From the NCBI RefSeq assembly GCF_004087835.1, contig NZ_CP035119.1:806001-870000 (forward strand): a DNA stretch of 64,000 bases. The letters run 5' to 3'. Origin of the DNA: Halorussus pelagicus. GTDB taxonomy: Archaea > Halobacteriota > Halobacteria > Halobacteriales > Haladaptataceae. Position numbers and translations under genes: made by a program. The notes under the pieces are model-generated. The model saw only the letters and a list, made by a program, of their open reading frames with translations, was not told where the DNA came from and did not search any database. This document shows, piece by piece, positions 25,246-32,898 of the stretch. Position 1 is the stretch's first letter. Each line of letters begins with the position of its first letter.

Positions 25246-26546
25246 TCGGTCGAGACCGAGGCTTCCGAGGCGTCGGCGCGGTCGGCGCTCTCTTCCGCGT
25301 CGCCCGCCTCGCCCGCGCTCATCGCCTCGAACCCGCGTTCGAAGTCCGCGATGAGGTCTTTCGGGTGTTCGACGCCCACCGAGACCCGGAGCAGACTGTC
25401 GGTAATTCCCAACTCGGCGCGCTCCTCGGCCGGGAGCGGCGAGTGAGTCATGCTCGCCGGATGCTCGATAAGGCTCTCGACGCCGCCGAGACTGACCGCG
25501 AGCGTGAACTGCTCCAGCGCCGCGACGAAGTGTTCGACAGCTTCGAGGTCGCCGTCCAACTCGAACGAGAGGACCCCGCCGTGACCGTCCATCTGGTCGT
25601 CGGCGAGGTCGTGCTGTGGGTGCGAGTCGAGACCGGGGTAGTGGACCGCCGAGACCTGCTCGTGGGCGTCGAGGTAGGCCGCGACCTCCGCGGCGTTCGT
25701 CTCGTGCTGGCGCATGCGCAGGGGCAGGGTCTTCATCCCGCGCAGGATCATGTAGGCGTCGAAAGGGGCCATCACGTTGCCCATCCCCACCTGCTGGAGG
25801 AAGCCGATTTCCTCGGCGTAGGCGTCGTCCGAGAGGACCGCCACGCCGCCAAGCGAGTCGCTGTGACCGTTGATGTACTTCGTCGTGCTGTGGACCACCA
25901 CGTCCGCGCCGAGTTCGAGCGGCCGCTGGAAGTACGGTCCCATGAAGGTGTTGTCCACCCCGAGCAGGGCGTCGTAGTCGTCGGCGATGGCGGCCATCTC
26001 GGAGATGTCACACAGTCGGAGCAGGGGGTTCGTCGGCGTCTCCATCCAGAGCAGGGCGGTCTCGTCGGTCGCGGCGGCTCGGACCTCTTCGGGGTCGGTC
26101 GCGTCCACGAAGTCCACCGCGACGTTCAATTTGTCGCGGAACAACTCCTTGAGCATCGTATTGGTCCCGCCGTAGAGGTCCTCGAAGGCGACGACGTGGT
26201 CGCCCGGTTCGACCGCGGCCATCATCGTCGAGACGATGGCGCTGGTCCCCGAGGCGAACGCCATCGCGTGGTCGCCACCTTCGAGCGCCGCGACGCGCTT
26301 CTCGACGGCGCGCCGGGTCGGGTTCGAGAGGCGAGTGTAGAGATACTCGTCGGCGTCGGGGTCCAAGTCTTCGAGCGCGGTCTCCATGTCAATTCCCTCG
26401 ACCGCGTAGGTGGAGGTAAGGTGAATCGGCGAAGTCACGTCGCCCACTCCGCTCGGGTCCGGTTCCTCGCCGTAGGTCACCGAGAGCGTTTCGAACCGTC
26501 GGTCGCCCCGTCCATCGTCAGCCCCAGTCGGTTTTTTGGAAGACAT
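25242..26546 (-). CDS. Cys/Met metabolism PLP-dependent enzyme (cystathionine gamma-synthase/lyase type)
   Basis: 434 residues from the ATG at 26546. The family is plain: SPIHLTSTY, YTRLSNPTRRAVEKRVAALEGG, FASGTSAI, LYGGTN, LLWMETPTNPLL and the PLP lysine in STTKYINGHSD. Members make or break C-S bonds in Cys/Met metabolism (cystathionine synthesis or cleavage, O-acyl-homoserine sulfhydrylation, Met gamma-lyase); sequence alone does not decide. A C-terminal acidic Ser/Ala extension is haloarchaeal. A TATA-like CTATATC at about 26577 places the transcript start close to the ATG, supporting this start. Confidence 0.9.
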   Translation of the reverse strand: MSSKKPTGADDGRGDRRFETLSVTYGEEPDPSGVGDVTSPIHLTSTYAVEGIDMETALEDLDPDADEYLYTRLSNPTRRAVEKRVAALEGGDHAMAFASGTSAIVSTMMAAVEPGDHVVAFEDLYGGTNTMLKELFRDKLNVAVDFVDATDPEEVRAAATDETALLWMETPTNPLLRLCDISEMAAIADDYDALLGVDNTFMGPYFQRPLELGADVVVHSTTKYINGHSDSLGGVAVLSDDAYAEEIGFLQQVGMGNVMAPFDAYMILRGMKTLPLRMRQHETNAAEVAAYLDAHEQVSAVHYPGLDSHPQHDLADDQMDGHGGVLSFELDGDLEAVEHFVAALEQFTLAVSLGGVESLIEHPASMTHSPLPAEERAELGITDSLLRVSVGVEHPKDLIADFERGFEAMSAGEAGDAEESADRADASEASVSTD

Positions 26547-26761
26547 ACACAACCAGTGAGGTCTCCGATGAAGAGCTATATCATTCCTTCGACTGCCTCA
26601 TGCGCCGAAAGAATGCATATCTGCGAAAGATTACCACGGAGAATATCGGCAGGGATTACCATCGTCTTGGCGGATATTTCATAACCGCACAAGTCTGTAC
26701 GAAACCGATTTCGGCCGCGACGAGCTGGCGCGCGTCGGCGCTCGCCGCGAGGCGAGACGGG

Positions 26762-27301
26762 TCACTGCGCCTTCGCGTAGACGTTCTCGGTTCGGGTCGT
26801 CCCGTCGAGTTGGGTCTCGGCCTCGTCGGTCTTCTCGAAACCGTGGTCCTCGTAGAACGCGTTGCCCATCTCGTTGTCGGCCAGCACCATCGCCTGCATC
26901 CGCTCGGCACCCATCTCGGTGAGTCGCTGTTCCATCGCCTCCAGCAGGGCGCTTCCGATGCCCTCGTTCCAACGGTCGGGATGCACGTAGAGGCGCAACA
27001 CGTCGCCCTCCTCGCCCTCGGTCGCGCCGTGTGCGAACCCGACGATTTCGCCTCCCGATTCGCTCCGCTCCCCGCTCGCGTTTTTCGAGGCGTGAGACGC
27101 CTCGCTATCGTCAGTCGCCACCAGGCACACCTGCTCGTCGTCGCCGACGATTCTGGTCATCGTCTCGTCACCGTACCACTCGCTCACGGCGTCCTCGACG
27201 ACTGATTCGGGCACCACGTCGGCGTACGCTCGCTTCCACGATTCTCGGGCGACCGACCGGATGGTCGGTACGTCGTCGGTCGTTGCGTTGCGAATTTCCA
27301 T
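26762..27301 (-). CDS. GNAT-family N-acetyltransferase
   Basis: 179 residues from the ATG at 27301 (MEIRNATTDDVPTIRSVAR); an in-frame ATG at 27316 would add five residues. The GNAT core shows VLRLYVHPDRWNEGIGSALLEAME with the acetyl-CoA loop NEGIGS and the last strand GNAFYEDHGFEKTDE. A Ser/Glu-rich insert (about residues 65-85) interrupts the first half. The substrate is unknown. About 215 bases without a gene separate it from the PLP enzyme on the same strand; that gap holds the promoter of the PLP enzyme. Confidence 0.85.
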   Translation of the reverse strand: MEIRNATTDDVPTIRSVARESWKRAYADVVPESVVEDAVSEWYGDETMTRIVGDDEQVCLVATDDSEASHASKNASGERSESGGEIVGFAHGATEGEEGDVLRLYVHPDRWNEGIGSALLEAMEQRLTEMGAERMQAMVLADNEMGNAFYEDHGFEKTDEAETQLDGTTRTENVYAKAQ

Positions 27302-27399
27302 GGTGGTTGTTTGCATGGAACGTGGTTAGCGGTAGCGGTCGGATTCGTCGCGGAGAGTGGCAGAACGAGGATACGTCGCTACCACCGCTCTCGACGAAA

Positions 27400-27406
27400 T
27401 TTTTAG
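27400..27406 (+). promoter_or_regulatory. TATA-like box for the small membrane protein
   Basis: TTTTTAG followed by TTC lies 28 nt before the ATG at 27431. The same TTTTAGTTC sequence is used again at 27733 before the antitoxin gene. Confidence 0.5.
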
Positions 27407-27430
27407 TTCTTCTGAACTTTTCGTGTTTCT

Positions 27431-27847
27431 ATGGAGTCATCACTCGGAACAGCATTCGTCCTACTAGTCTCTGTACCAGTCGCGTTCGGTTTGACCGCCC
27501 TGTATTTAACGAGTACCCAAAGCTATCGTGGTCTCTACTTTGCTCCGCTCGTACTGCTGGGCGCGGCACTCTACCTGTTTTCGGCGTCGGGCGCACCGCT
27601 TCTCAAAAACGGGATAACGGATGCGAAGAGCGCCGTACTTGACGGCTCCGTCGAAATCAGCCCTCAAGAAAGAGCGGAGTCAGTCGTTGCCCGAGGCCGC
27701 CACGCTATTCGAACTCGATTTCACCGGAATCCTTTTAGTTCAGACTCCCTACCTATGTGCATATGGCCGCCGATTCAGGGAGCGATGCCGACAAGCGAGA
27801 GAATTCAGAACCTTCTGACCCCGAACTGGCAAGCGGCGACTCGGTAA
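27431..27847 (+). CDS. Small two-helix membrane protein, 3' part possibly degenerate
   Basis: The frame gives 138 residues. The first half is convincing: two membrane helices (TAFVLLVSVPVAFGLTALYL and LYFAPLVLLGAALYLFSA) and a polar segment through EISPQERAESVV near residue 86. After this the composition changes to Arg, Pro, Ile and Trp, and the frame runs across the promoter and first 85 bases of the antitoxin gene. Another frame in 27680-27760 gives a more protein-like FELDFTGILLVQTPYL, so a frameshift or truncation is possible. A correctly spaced TATA box supports expression. The function is unknown. Confidence 0.5.
   Translation: MESSLGTAFVLLVSVPVAFGLTALYLTSTQSYRGLYFAPLVLLGAALYLFSASGAPLLKNGITDAKSAVLDGSVEISPQERAESVVARGRHAIRTRFHRNPFSSDSLPMCIWPPIQGAMPTSERIQNLLTPNWQAATR
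27733..27738 (+). promoter_or_regulatory. TATA-like box for the toxin-antitoxin pair
   Basis: TTTTAG lies 27 nt before the antitoxin ATG at 27763, predicting a leaderless two-gene transcript that starts inside the upstream frame. Confidence 0.5.
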
Positions 27848-27933
27848 GCGACCGCCTCGAAGAAATCGAGTTCGAGGAGAGCGAGGGCAACTCCGTTGCC
27901 GAGCTTCGTGGGAAAATCGACTCGAATAGCTAA
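27763..27933 (+). CDS. Candidate antitoxin of a RelE-type toxin-antitoxin pair
   Basis: 56 residues starting MAADSGSDADKRENSEPSD and ending ELRGKIDSNS. It is very acidic with a predicted amphipathic helix (VSDRLEEIEFEESEGNSVAE), the composition of a small antitoxin that wraps a basic toxin. No DNA-binding domain is visible, so the N-terminus is probably disordered. It precedes the RelE-like gene by 33 bases and has a well-spaced TATA box, so the pair should be one transcript. The identification rests on gene order and composition, not on a recognised antitoxin family. Confidence 0.6.
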   Translation: MAADSGSDADKRENSEPSDPELASGDSVSDRLEEIEFEESEGNSVAELRGKIDSNS

Positions 27934-27966
27934 TTTCATCTGTCGTTTAGTCCGTTAGCTCACGGC

Positions 27967-28305
27967 ATGCATAATGTCGGGACGGTGGAAATACACGACT
28001 GCGTTACCGACGACCTCGCGCAGTTCGACCCACCCGAACGGAAGCGAATCCTCGGCGATGACGACAGAGGGATTCAGAAGGTAGAGACGAAGGTCGAAAA
28101 ATGGGGTGCCGACTTTCGGAGCTACGTCACTCCGCTCACGGCCGCTACCGACGAAACGGTGTACCGACAACGAATCGGAAAGAGCGACTACCGGGCCTAC
28201 TACGTGAGACGAGACGACACTCTCTGGTGTATCGGCGTCGGCGAACGGGACACAACGTACGAGCGGGACCTCGATAGCGTCGTGGAGCGGGCAGAAACGT
28301 TGTAG
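27967..28305 (+). CDS. RelE/ParE-like toxin
   Basis: 112 residues. The C-terminal half has the RelE-superfamily pattern of a basic strand pair followed by a dyad of strands: ETVYRQRIGKSDYRAYYVRRDD, then TLWCIGVGERDTTYERDLDSVVERAETL. The N-terminal helices (DDLAQFDPPERKRILGDDD and KVETKVEKWG) fit the fold. Arg/Lys/Tyr residues in the YRAYYVRR strand are candidate ribosome or mRNA contacts. In known systems such toxins cleave mRNA in the ribosome or poison gyrase. The protein is less acidic than its neighbours. It is convergent with the AOR gene (19-base gap). Confidence 0.72.
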   Translation: MHNVGTVEIHDCVTDDLAQFDPPERKRILGDDDRGIQKVETKVEKWGADFRSYVTPLTAATDETVYRQRIGKSDYRAYYVRRDDTLWCIGVGERDTTYERDLDSVVERAETL

Positions 28306-28324
28306 AACCCGAACGACTCGGCGC

Positions 28325-30256
28325 TCAGTCGTCGCCCGAGGCCGCCGCACTGCCACTGCTCACGCCGGTTCCCGGTCCCACGTCGATGCCGAGTTCGTCC
28401 AGTTTCTCGTCCGGAACCACGCCGTCTTCCCAGCCGCGGACCTCGTAATACTCGTCTTTGAGTTGGTCGAGTTCCACGAGTTGGCCCTCGGAACCGCCCT
28501 GTCCGGGAATTGCTTTGGGGTCGCCCTCGACGAAGCGGGCGGGCAGGTCGTCGTCGCTCCCGTCGAAGCCGACGAGGTTGTTGTAGTAGCGTTCGAGGTT
28601 GTAGACGCGCTCGCCAACCTCCAGCAGTTCCTCTTCGGAGAAGTCCAGTCCCGTCATGCCGTTGAACTGCAGGACGTACTCCTCGATGCCTTCTGCGAAG
28701 GCGTTGAACTTGCAGATGTCGAACGAGTCGCTGATTGCGTGGAGGTCTTGGAACGTCGCGCAGAGTTCGCCTTTCCCCTCGGGTTCGCTCGGGTCCACCT
28801 TGGTCGGGACGCCGAGAATTTCGGCCGACGGGGTGTACCCCCGGAGGTGGCAGGCCCCGCGGTTCGAGGTGGCGTAGCCGATTGCCATCCCCTTCATCGC
28901 TCGCGGGTCGTAGGCCGCCATCGTCTGGCCCTTCACGTCGAGGCTCATGTCGGGGTCGCCGAACTCGGCGGCGGCCCGGCCCGCGCCCTCCGCGAGCGTG
29001 TCCGCGAGGTCGTCCTCGCGGTGGGCGATGCGCTCTATCATCTCTATCATCGTGTCGGCGTCGCCCCAGTCGAGACCCTCGTCGATGTGGCCCTCCTCGG
29101 TGGCCTCCATCGCCATCGCCATCGTGTTGCCCACGTCGATGGTGTCGATGCCCATGTCGTTGCACCGGTCGAGCATCATGGCGATTTTGTCGCGGTCGTC
29201 GCTCATCGAGTTCGGACCGAGCGCCCACGCCGACTCGTACTCGTAGGACTCCATCCGGATGTTGTGGTCCTCGCCCTTGTGGTGGACATCGACCTCGACT
29301 TCCTTCTTACACGCGACTGGACAGGAGTGACAGGTGGGTTCGTCCACCAGAATGTTCTCCCGGACGTTCTCGCCGGAGACGTTCTCGGAGTCGATGTTGG
29401 GTTCGGAGTCGTCGGTCTCCATCTCGCTCTGGGTGGAGGTGTGCTGGGCGTTCTTGGTTGGCAGGCCGTCCATCTCCTCGGTCAGGTTCATCAGGACGTT
29501 GGTGCCGTACATCGAGAGACCGCCCTCGTTCGGGGCGGTCACGTCGGACTCCTGAATCACCTGCATCGCCTGCTTGTGGCCCTCTTGGAACGTCTCTTGG
29601 TCGGCGGGCTTTGGCATCTTGGTCGAGGACTTGACGACGATTGCCTTGAGGTTCTTCGAACCCATCACCGCGCCGGTGCCGCCCCGTCCCGAGGCGCGGT
29701 CGTCCTCGTTCAAGATAGCCGCGTAGCGGACCTGATTCTCGCCGCCCGGCCCGATGGCCATCACCGAGACGTTCTTGCCGACGCTGCCCTCGGCTTCCTC
29801 GCCGAGCGTGTCGATGGTGTCGTGGACGCCCGACCCCCAGACGTGGGAAGCGTCGCGCAGTTCGACTTCGCCGTCCTCCACGACCGCGTAGACGGGGTCG
29901 TCGGCCTCGCCCTCGAAGAGCAGGCCGTCGAATCCGGCCCACTTGAGTCGCGCTCCCGACCACCCGCCGTGGTGGGAGTCGGTGACGGTGTTCGTGAGCG
30001 GCGACTTCGTGACGACCGCGATGCGGCCGCTCATCACAGTCTGGGTACCGGTGAGCGGCCCGTTCATGAACGCCAGCAGGTTGTCGGGACCGAGCGGGTC
30101 CACCTCCGGGCCTTGGTCGAAGACGTACTTCACGCCGAGACCGCGCGCCCCGATGTACTTCCGGGCGTCCTCGTCGTCGATGCTCTCGTAGTCTACTCCC
30201 TCCTCGCTCAGGTCGATTCGGGCGACGTTGTCTTGGTATCCGCCGAGGTCAGTCAT
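28325..30256 (-). CDS. Aldehyde ferredoxin oxidoreductase (tungsten/molybdenum AOR family)
   Basis: 643 residues from the ATG at 30256 (MTDLGGYQDNVARIDLS). AOR enzymes oxidise aldehydes to acids with ferredoxin using a bis-tungstopterin. The N-terminal domain has ARGLGVKYVF, the MSGRIAVVTKSPLTN segment and GRGGTGAVMGSKNLKAIVV. The [4Fe-4S] ligands are the cluster CHSCPVAC (about residues 305-315) and the distal Cys in DSFDICKFNAF. Substrate specificity cannot be read from sequence. A TATA-like CATAAG about 25 nt upstream supports this start over an upstream TTG/GTG-type extension. No dedicated ferredoxin or cofactor gene is adjacent. Confidence 0.93.
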   Translation of the reverse strand: MTDLGGYQDNVARIDLSEEGVDYESIDDEDARKYIGARGLGVKYVFDQGPEVDPLGPDNLLAFMNGPLTGTQTVMSGRIAVVTKSPLTNTVTDSHHGGWSGARLKWAGFDGLLFEGEADDPVYAVVEDGEVELRDASHVWGSGVHDTIDTLGEEAEGSVGKNVSVMAIGPGGENQVRYAAILNEDDRASGRGGTGAVMGSKNLKAIVVKSSTKMPKPADQETFQEGHKQAMQVIQESDVTAPNEGGLSMYGTNVLMNLTEEMDGLPTKNAQHTSTQSEMETDDSEPNIDSENVSGENVRENILVDEPTCHSCPVACKKEVEVDVHHKGEDHNIRMESYEYESAWALGPNSMSDDRDKIAMMLDRCNDMGIDTIDVGNTMAMAMEATEEGHIDEGLDWGDADTMIEMIERIAHREDDLADTLAEGAGRAAAEFGDPDMSLDVKGQTMAAYDPRAMKGMAIGYATSNRGACHLRGYTPSAEILGVPTKVDPSEPEGKGELCATFQDLHAISDSFDICKFNAFAEGIEEYVLQFNGMTGLDFSEEELLEVGERVYNLERYYNNLVGFDGSDDDLPARFVEGDPKAIPGQGGSEGQLVELDQLKDEYYEVRGWEDGVVPDEKLDELGIDVGPGTGVSSGSAAASGDD

Positions 30257-30446
30257 AGTAACGGTGTACACTTGTCTTATGCCGGAAACGTGTTAGGGAT
30301 TGCCGTAACTGTGTAACCGATTTCGGTTATATCGGTCGGCGGCGAGGCGCGGTCGGCGACGAGATGCAGTCGTCGGTGGAGAATAGGACGGACCCATCCG
30401 CCGACGACCGCCGCTTTTTACCGCCGTAGGTGTCAACGCTCGGACG

Positions 30447-30878
30447 ATGAACCTGCACGCAGTTCGGCCGCCGACGTGGCTCCGGTGGGTTGCGGTCGCG
30501 GTCGTGGCCGGTGGTATCTTCTTCGCGTCGGTGCTGGACTCGCCGTCGTCGGGTCTCGCCGCGCTCGGACCTTTCGAGACGTTCGGGATGGACAAGTGGC
30601 TCCACGCGCTCGCCTACGCGGGTCTCGCGGGAACGCTGGCGAGCGCGCTCGCGCCCGGTCGCAGTCCCGCGGTCACGGCCGCGCTCGCGGGCCTGCTCGC
30701 GGTCGGCTACGGCGTCGGCATCGAGTTCGTGCAGGCCCCGCTGGCCGAGCGGTCGTTCTCGGTGGCGGATATGGTCGCCGACGCGGTGGGCGCTGGCGTG
30801 GCGGTTCTGGGCTGGCGCGTACTGGTGGGTCTAGTGAATCGGTCGTCGTCGGAACGAGGGGCCGAGAGAGAGGTTTAG
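30447..30878 (+). CDS. VanZ-family membrane protein
   Basis: 143 residues with four membrane helices. The VanZ-like motif is GMDKWLHALAYAGLAGTLA (about residues 47-65), with a second conserved element GYGVGIEFVQAPLAERSFSVADMVADAVGAG around residues 90-120 in which Glu, Gln and Asp lie near the membrane. In bacteria VanZ proteins are linked to teicoplanin resistance and phospho-sugar or lipid-like substrates; the archaeal role is unknown. A TATA-like CTTTTTA about 30 nt upstream suggests a short leader. An intergenic repeat follows the gene. Confidence 0.85.
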   Translation: MNLHAVRPPTWLRWVAVAVVAGGIFFASVLDSPSSGLAALGPFETFGMDKWLHALAYAGLAGTLASALAPGRSPAVTAALAGLLAVGYGVGIEFVQAPLAERSFSVADMVADAVGAGVAVLGWRVLVGLVNRSSSERGAEREV

Positions 30879-30913
30879 CGACTGCGGAGCGAATATCGGA
30901 CGAAGGTGCGGTC

Positions 30914-31128
30914 TGATTGGTGTTGGCAGTAGCTAGCACAGCTACGGTTGAAGGTACAGAGAAGCTAGCTGTTGCCGACGCCGAGGAGTCACCGCACCGC
31001 GACCGCACAGCACCGGGCCTCGTCCTCCCCACCCGCTTGCGGTCCTCGGCCACGGGCCTGCGGTCCTCAGCCCTCGCGCGGTTGGCGGACCACGAGGGTC
31101 CGCCAGCGCGCGCCGAGAAGACGAGGGG
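30914..31128 (+). repeat. Dispersed intergenic repeat, copy 4 (forward, with head-to-head inverted start)
   Basis: GGCAGTAGCTAGC (30925-30937) and GCTAGCTGTTGCC (30964-30976) form an inverted pair around a 26-base spacer containing GAAGGTACAGAGAA. Forward blocks follow: GGAGTCACCGCACCGCGACC, CACAGCACCGGGCCTCGTCCTCCCC and CCTCGCGCGGTTGG. A 9-bp hairpin (arms 31083-31091 and 31097-31105) precedes AGCGCGCGCCGAGAAGA. The middle is filled by GCGGTCCTC repeats. The left side carries a short reverse-orientation stub ending CTGATTGGTGTTGGCAG. It fills the gap between VanZ and RaSEA. Confidence 0.85.
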
Positions 31129-31215
31129 CACGAGGCCGACGACGAGAGAGTCCGCGACCAGTTTCCGATTTCGGACCCGAAGCCGATTTACGCGCCCGAA
31201 CGCTACCAACGCCCA

Positions 31216-32301
31216 ATGAGCAAGCCGACGCCCGACGTGTACGAGCAGGGGAGGGGCATGGACGCCCACAACAAGGTGATGCGCGAGATTCGCGCGGAGA
31301 AAGACAAGACCTACGACCCCCACGAACCCACGCGGGTCTGGATAGACGAGGACCGCACCCCCGGCGGCGTCTACCAGAGTCTCACCATCATCCTCAACAC
31401 CGGCGGGTGTCGCTGGGCGCGCGCCGGTGGGTGTACGATGTGTGGCTACGTCGCCGAGTCCGTCGAAGGTGGCTCCGTGGCTCACGAGGCGCTAATGGAC
31501 CAAATCGATGTTTGTCTCGACCACGAACGGGACAAAATCGAGGCGGGCGAGGCCGACGGGAAGTCCGGTCTCATCAAGATTTACACCTCCGGGTCGTTCC
31601 TCGACGAACGCGAGGTCGGCGCGGAGACCCGCCAAGCCATCGCCGAGACGTTCGCCGACCGCGAGCGAATCGTGGTCGAGAGCCTGCCCGACTTCGTGGA
31701 GCAGGACAAAATCGAGGACTTCACCGCGCAGGGCCTGAACACCGACGTGGCCATCGGTCTCGAAACCGCGACCGACCGCGTGCGCCACGACTGCGTGAAC
31801 AAGTATTTTGACTTCGAGGACTACATCGAGGCGAGCGAGCAGGCCGAAGCCGCCGGGGCCGGAATCAAGGCCTATCTCCTGATGAAGCCGCCGTTCCTCA
31901 GCGAGTCCGAGGCCATCGAGGACATGAAGTCCTCAGTGCGCCGCTGTGCCGAGTACGCCCACACCGTCTCGATGAACCCGACCAACGTCCAGCGCTACAC
32001 GATGGTCGATCAGTTGTACTTCCGGGACGGCTACCGCCCGCCGTGGCTCTGGTCGGTCGCCGAAGTGCTGGAGGACACCGCCGACGCCGACGCCATCGTG
32101 GTCTCGGACCCGGTGGGCCACGGGTCCGACCGCGGCCCGCACAACTGCGGCGAGTGCGACGACCGAGTGCAGAAGGCCATCAAGGACTTCGACCTCCGCC
32201 AAGACCCCTCGGTCTTCGAGGAAGTCTCCTGTGAGTGCGAGGCGACGTGGGAAGCCGTCGTGGAGCGCGAGAAGGGCTTTAGCCTGCCGCTGGCGCGGTA
32301 A
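31216..32301 (+). CDS. raSEA: Archaeosine synthase radical SAM subunit (RaSEA)
   Basis: 361 residues. RaSEA is the radical SAM partner of ArcS: it cleaves the lysine adduct on preQ0-15 tRNA to leave the formamidine of archaeosine. The iron-sulfur ligands lie in GGCRWARAGGCTMCGY, with Cys65, Cys73 and Cys76, a wider spacing than the canonical CxxxCxxC and consistent with this family. IKIYTSGSFLDEREV and GLETATDRVRHDCVNK are typical of the TIM barrel. The C-terminus has Cys residues (HNCGECDD and SCECEATW) that may bind metal. With tgtA and arcS in this window the late archaeosine pathway is complete. A TATA-like element 27 nt upstream suggests leaderless translation. Confidence 0.92.
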   Translation: MSKPTPDVYEQGRGMDAHNKVMREIRAEKDKTYDPHEPTRVWIDEDRTPGGVYQSLTIILNTGGCRWARAGGCTMCGYVAESVEGGSVAHEALMDQIDVCLDHERDKIEAGEADGKSGLIKIYTSGSFLDEREVGAETRQAIAETFADRERIVVESLPDFVEQDKIEDFTAQGLNTDVAIGLETATDRVRHDCVNKYFDFEDYIEASEQAEAAGAGIKAYLLMKPPFLSESEAIEDMKSSVRRCAEYAHTVSMNPTNVQRYTMVDQLYFRDGYRPPWLWSVAEVLEDTADADAIVVSDPVGHGSDRGPHNCGECDDRVQKAIKDFDLRQDPSVFEEVSCECEATWEAVVEREKGFSLPLAR

Positions 32302-32376
32302 GTCGGTCGATTCGGGTTCCATCCGGTCTATGCCTTCTTATCGTCACTTCTGATCGTCGCTTTGGGTCTCTCACTC

Positions 32377-32898
32377 CTACCAAAATCCCACCTTACAGCC
32401 TTCGGTGGTCTTGATGCTCGCCGTGTCGAACTCCGTCGCTCGAATCGCCACGTCCGTCACCGAAGCGTTACAGTCGAATTCCGACTTCGAAATCTCGACG
32501 GTCTCCGTCCGGTCGGGGACGCCGACGGTAATCGCGTAGTCGCGGCTCTCACGCAGGTCGATAGCGAGGTTCACGTCGGTGTCGAGGTCGTAGCTCTGTT
32601 GAAACCACGGTTCACCGTCGCCCTCACGGCTGATTTCGACGGCTACCTCCAGATTCCGGTCTGTCTCGTTCCAGAGCCAGACCTGACGGTGGTCGCTTCC
32701 TCGTCCGACCGCGAGCGTCGTGACCGTCGAGTTCGCCGAGAGGTCGGGGTTCGCAGTCGGGACTCCGCGCTCCGGTGGTTCAGACTCCATTTGTACGTCC
32801 GGTGGCCCGCCAGCGAGCAACCCCGACGAGAGACACCCCGACAGCGACGCCGCGAACGCCGACCCCGAGAGCGCGAGATAGTCGCGCCGCGTCGCCAT
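32377..32898 (-). CDS. Secreted lipoprotein, second gene of a paralogous pair
   Basis: 173 residues from the ATG at 32898. The N-terminus MATRRDYLALSGSAFAASL has a twin arginine and ends in the lipobox LSGC, so it is probably exported by Tat and lipid-anchored. The mature part is a predicted beta-sandwich with VWLWNETDRNLEVAVEISR and DYAITVGVPDRTETVEI, and two Cys (FDCNASVTDV and EGCKVGFW) that could form a disulfide. The upstream gene product has the same plan and equivalent motifs, so this is a duplication. The start codon shares one base with the upstream stop. The function is unknown. Confidence 0.78.
   Translation of the reverse strand: MATRRDYLALSGSAFAASLSGCLSSGLLAGGPPDVQMESEPPERGVPTANPDLSANSTVTTLAVGRGSDHRQVWLWNETDRNLEVAVEISREGDGEPWFQQSYDLDTDVNLAIDLRESRDYAITVGVPDRTETVEISKSEFDCNASVTDVAIRATEFDTASIKTTEGCKVGFW

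Noticed and set aside
27621-27818. Alternative frame giving FELDFTGILLVQTPYL between the membrane gene and the antitoxin
   Set aside because: No plausible start and it overlaps both neighbours; kept only as a hint of a frameshift.
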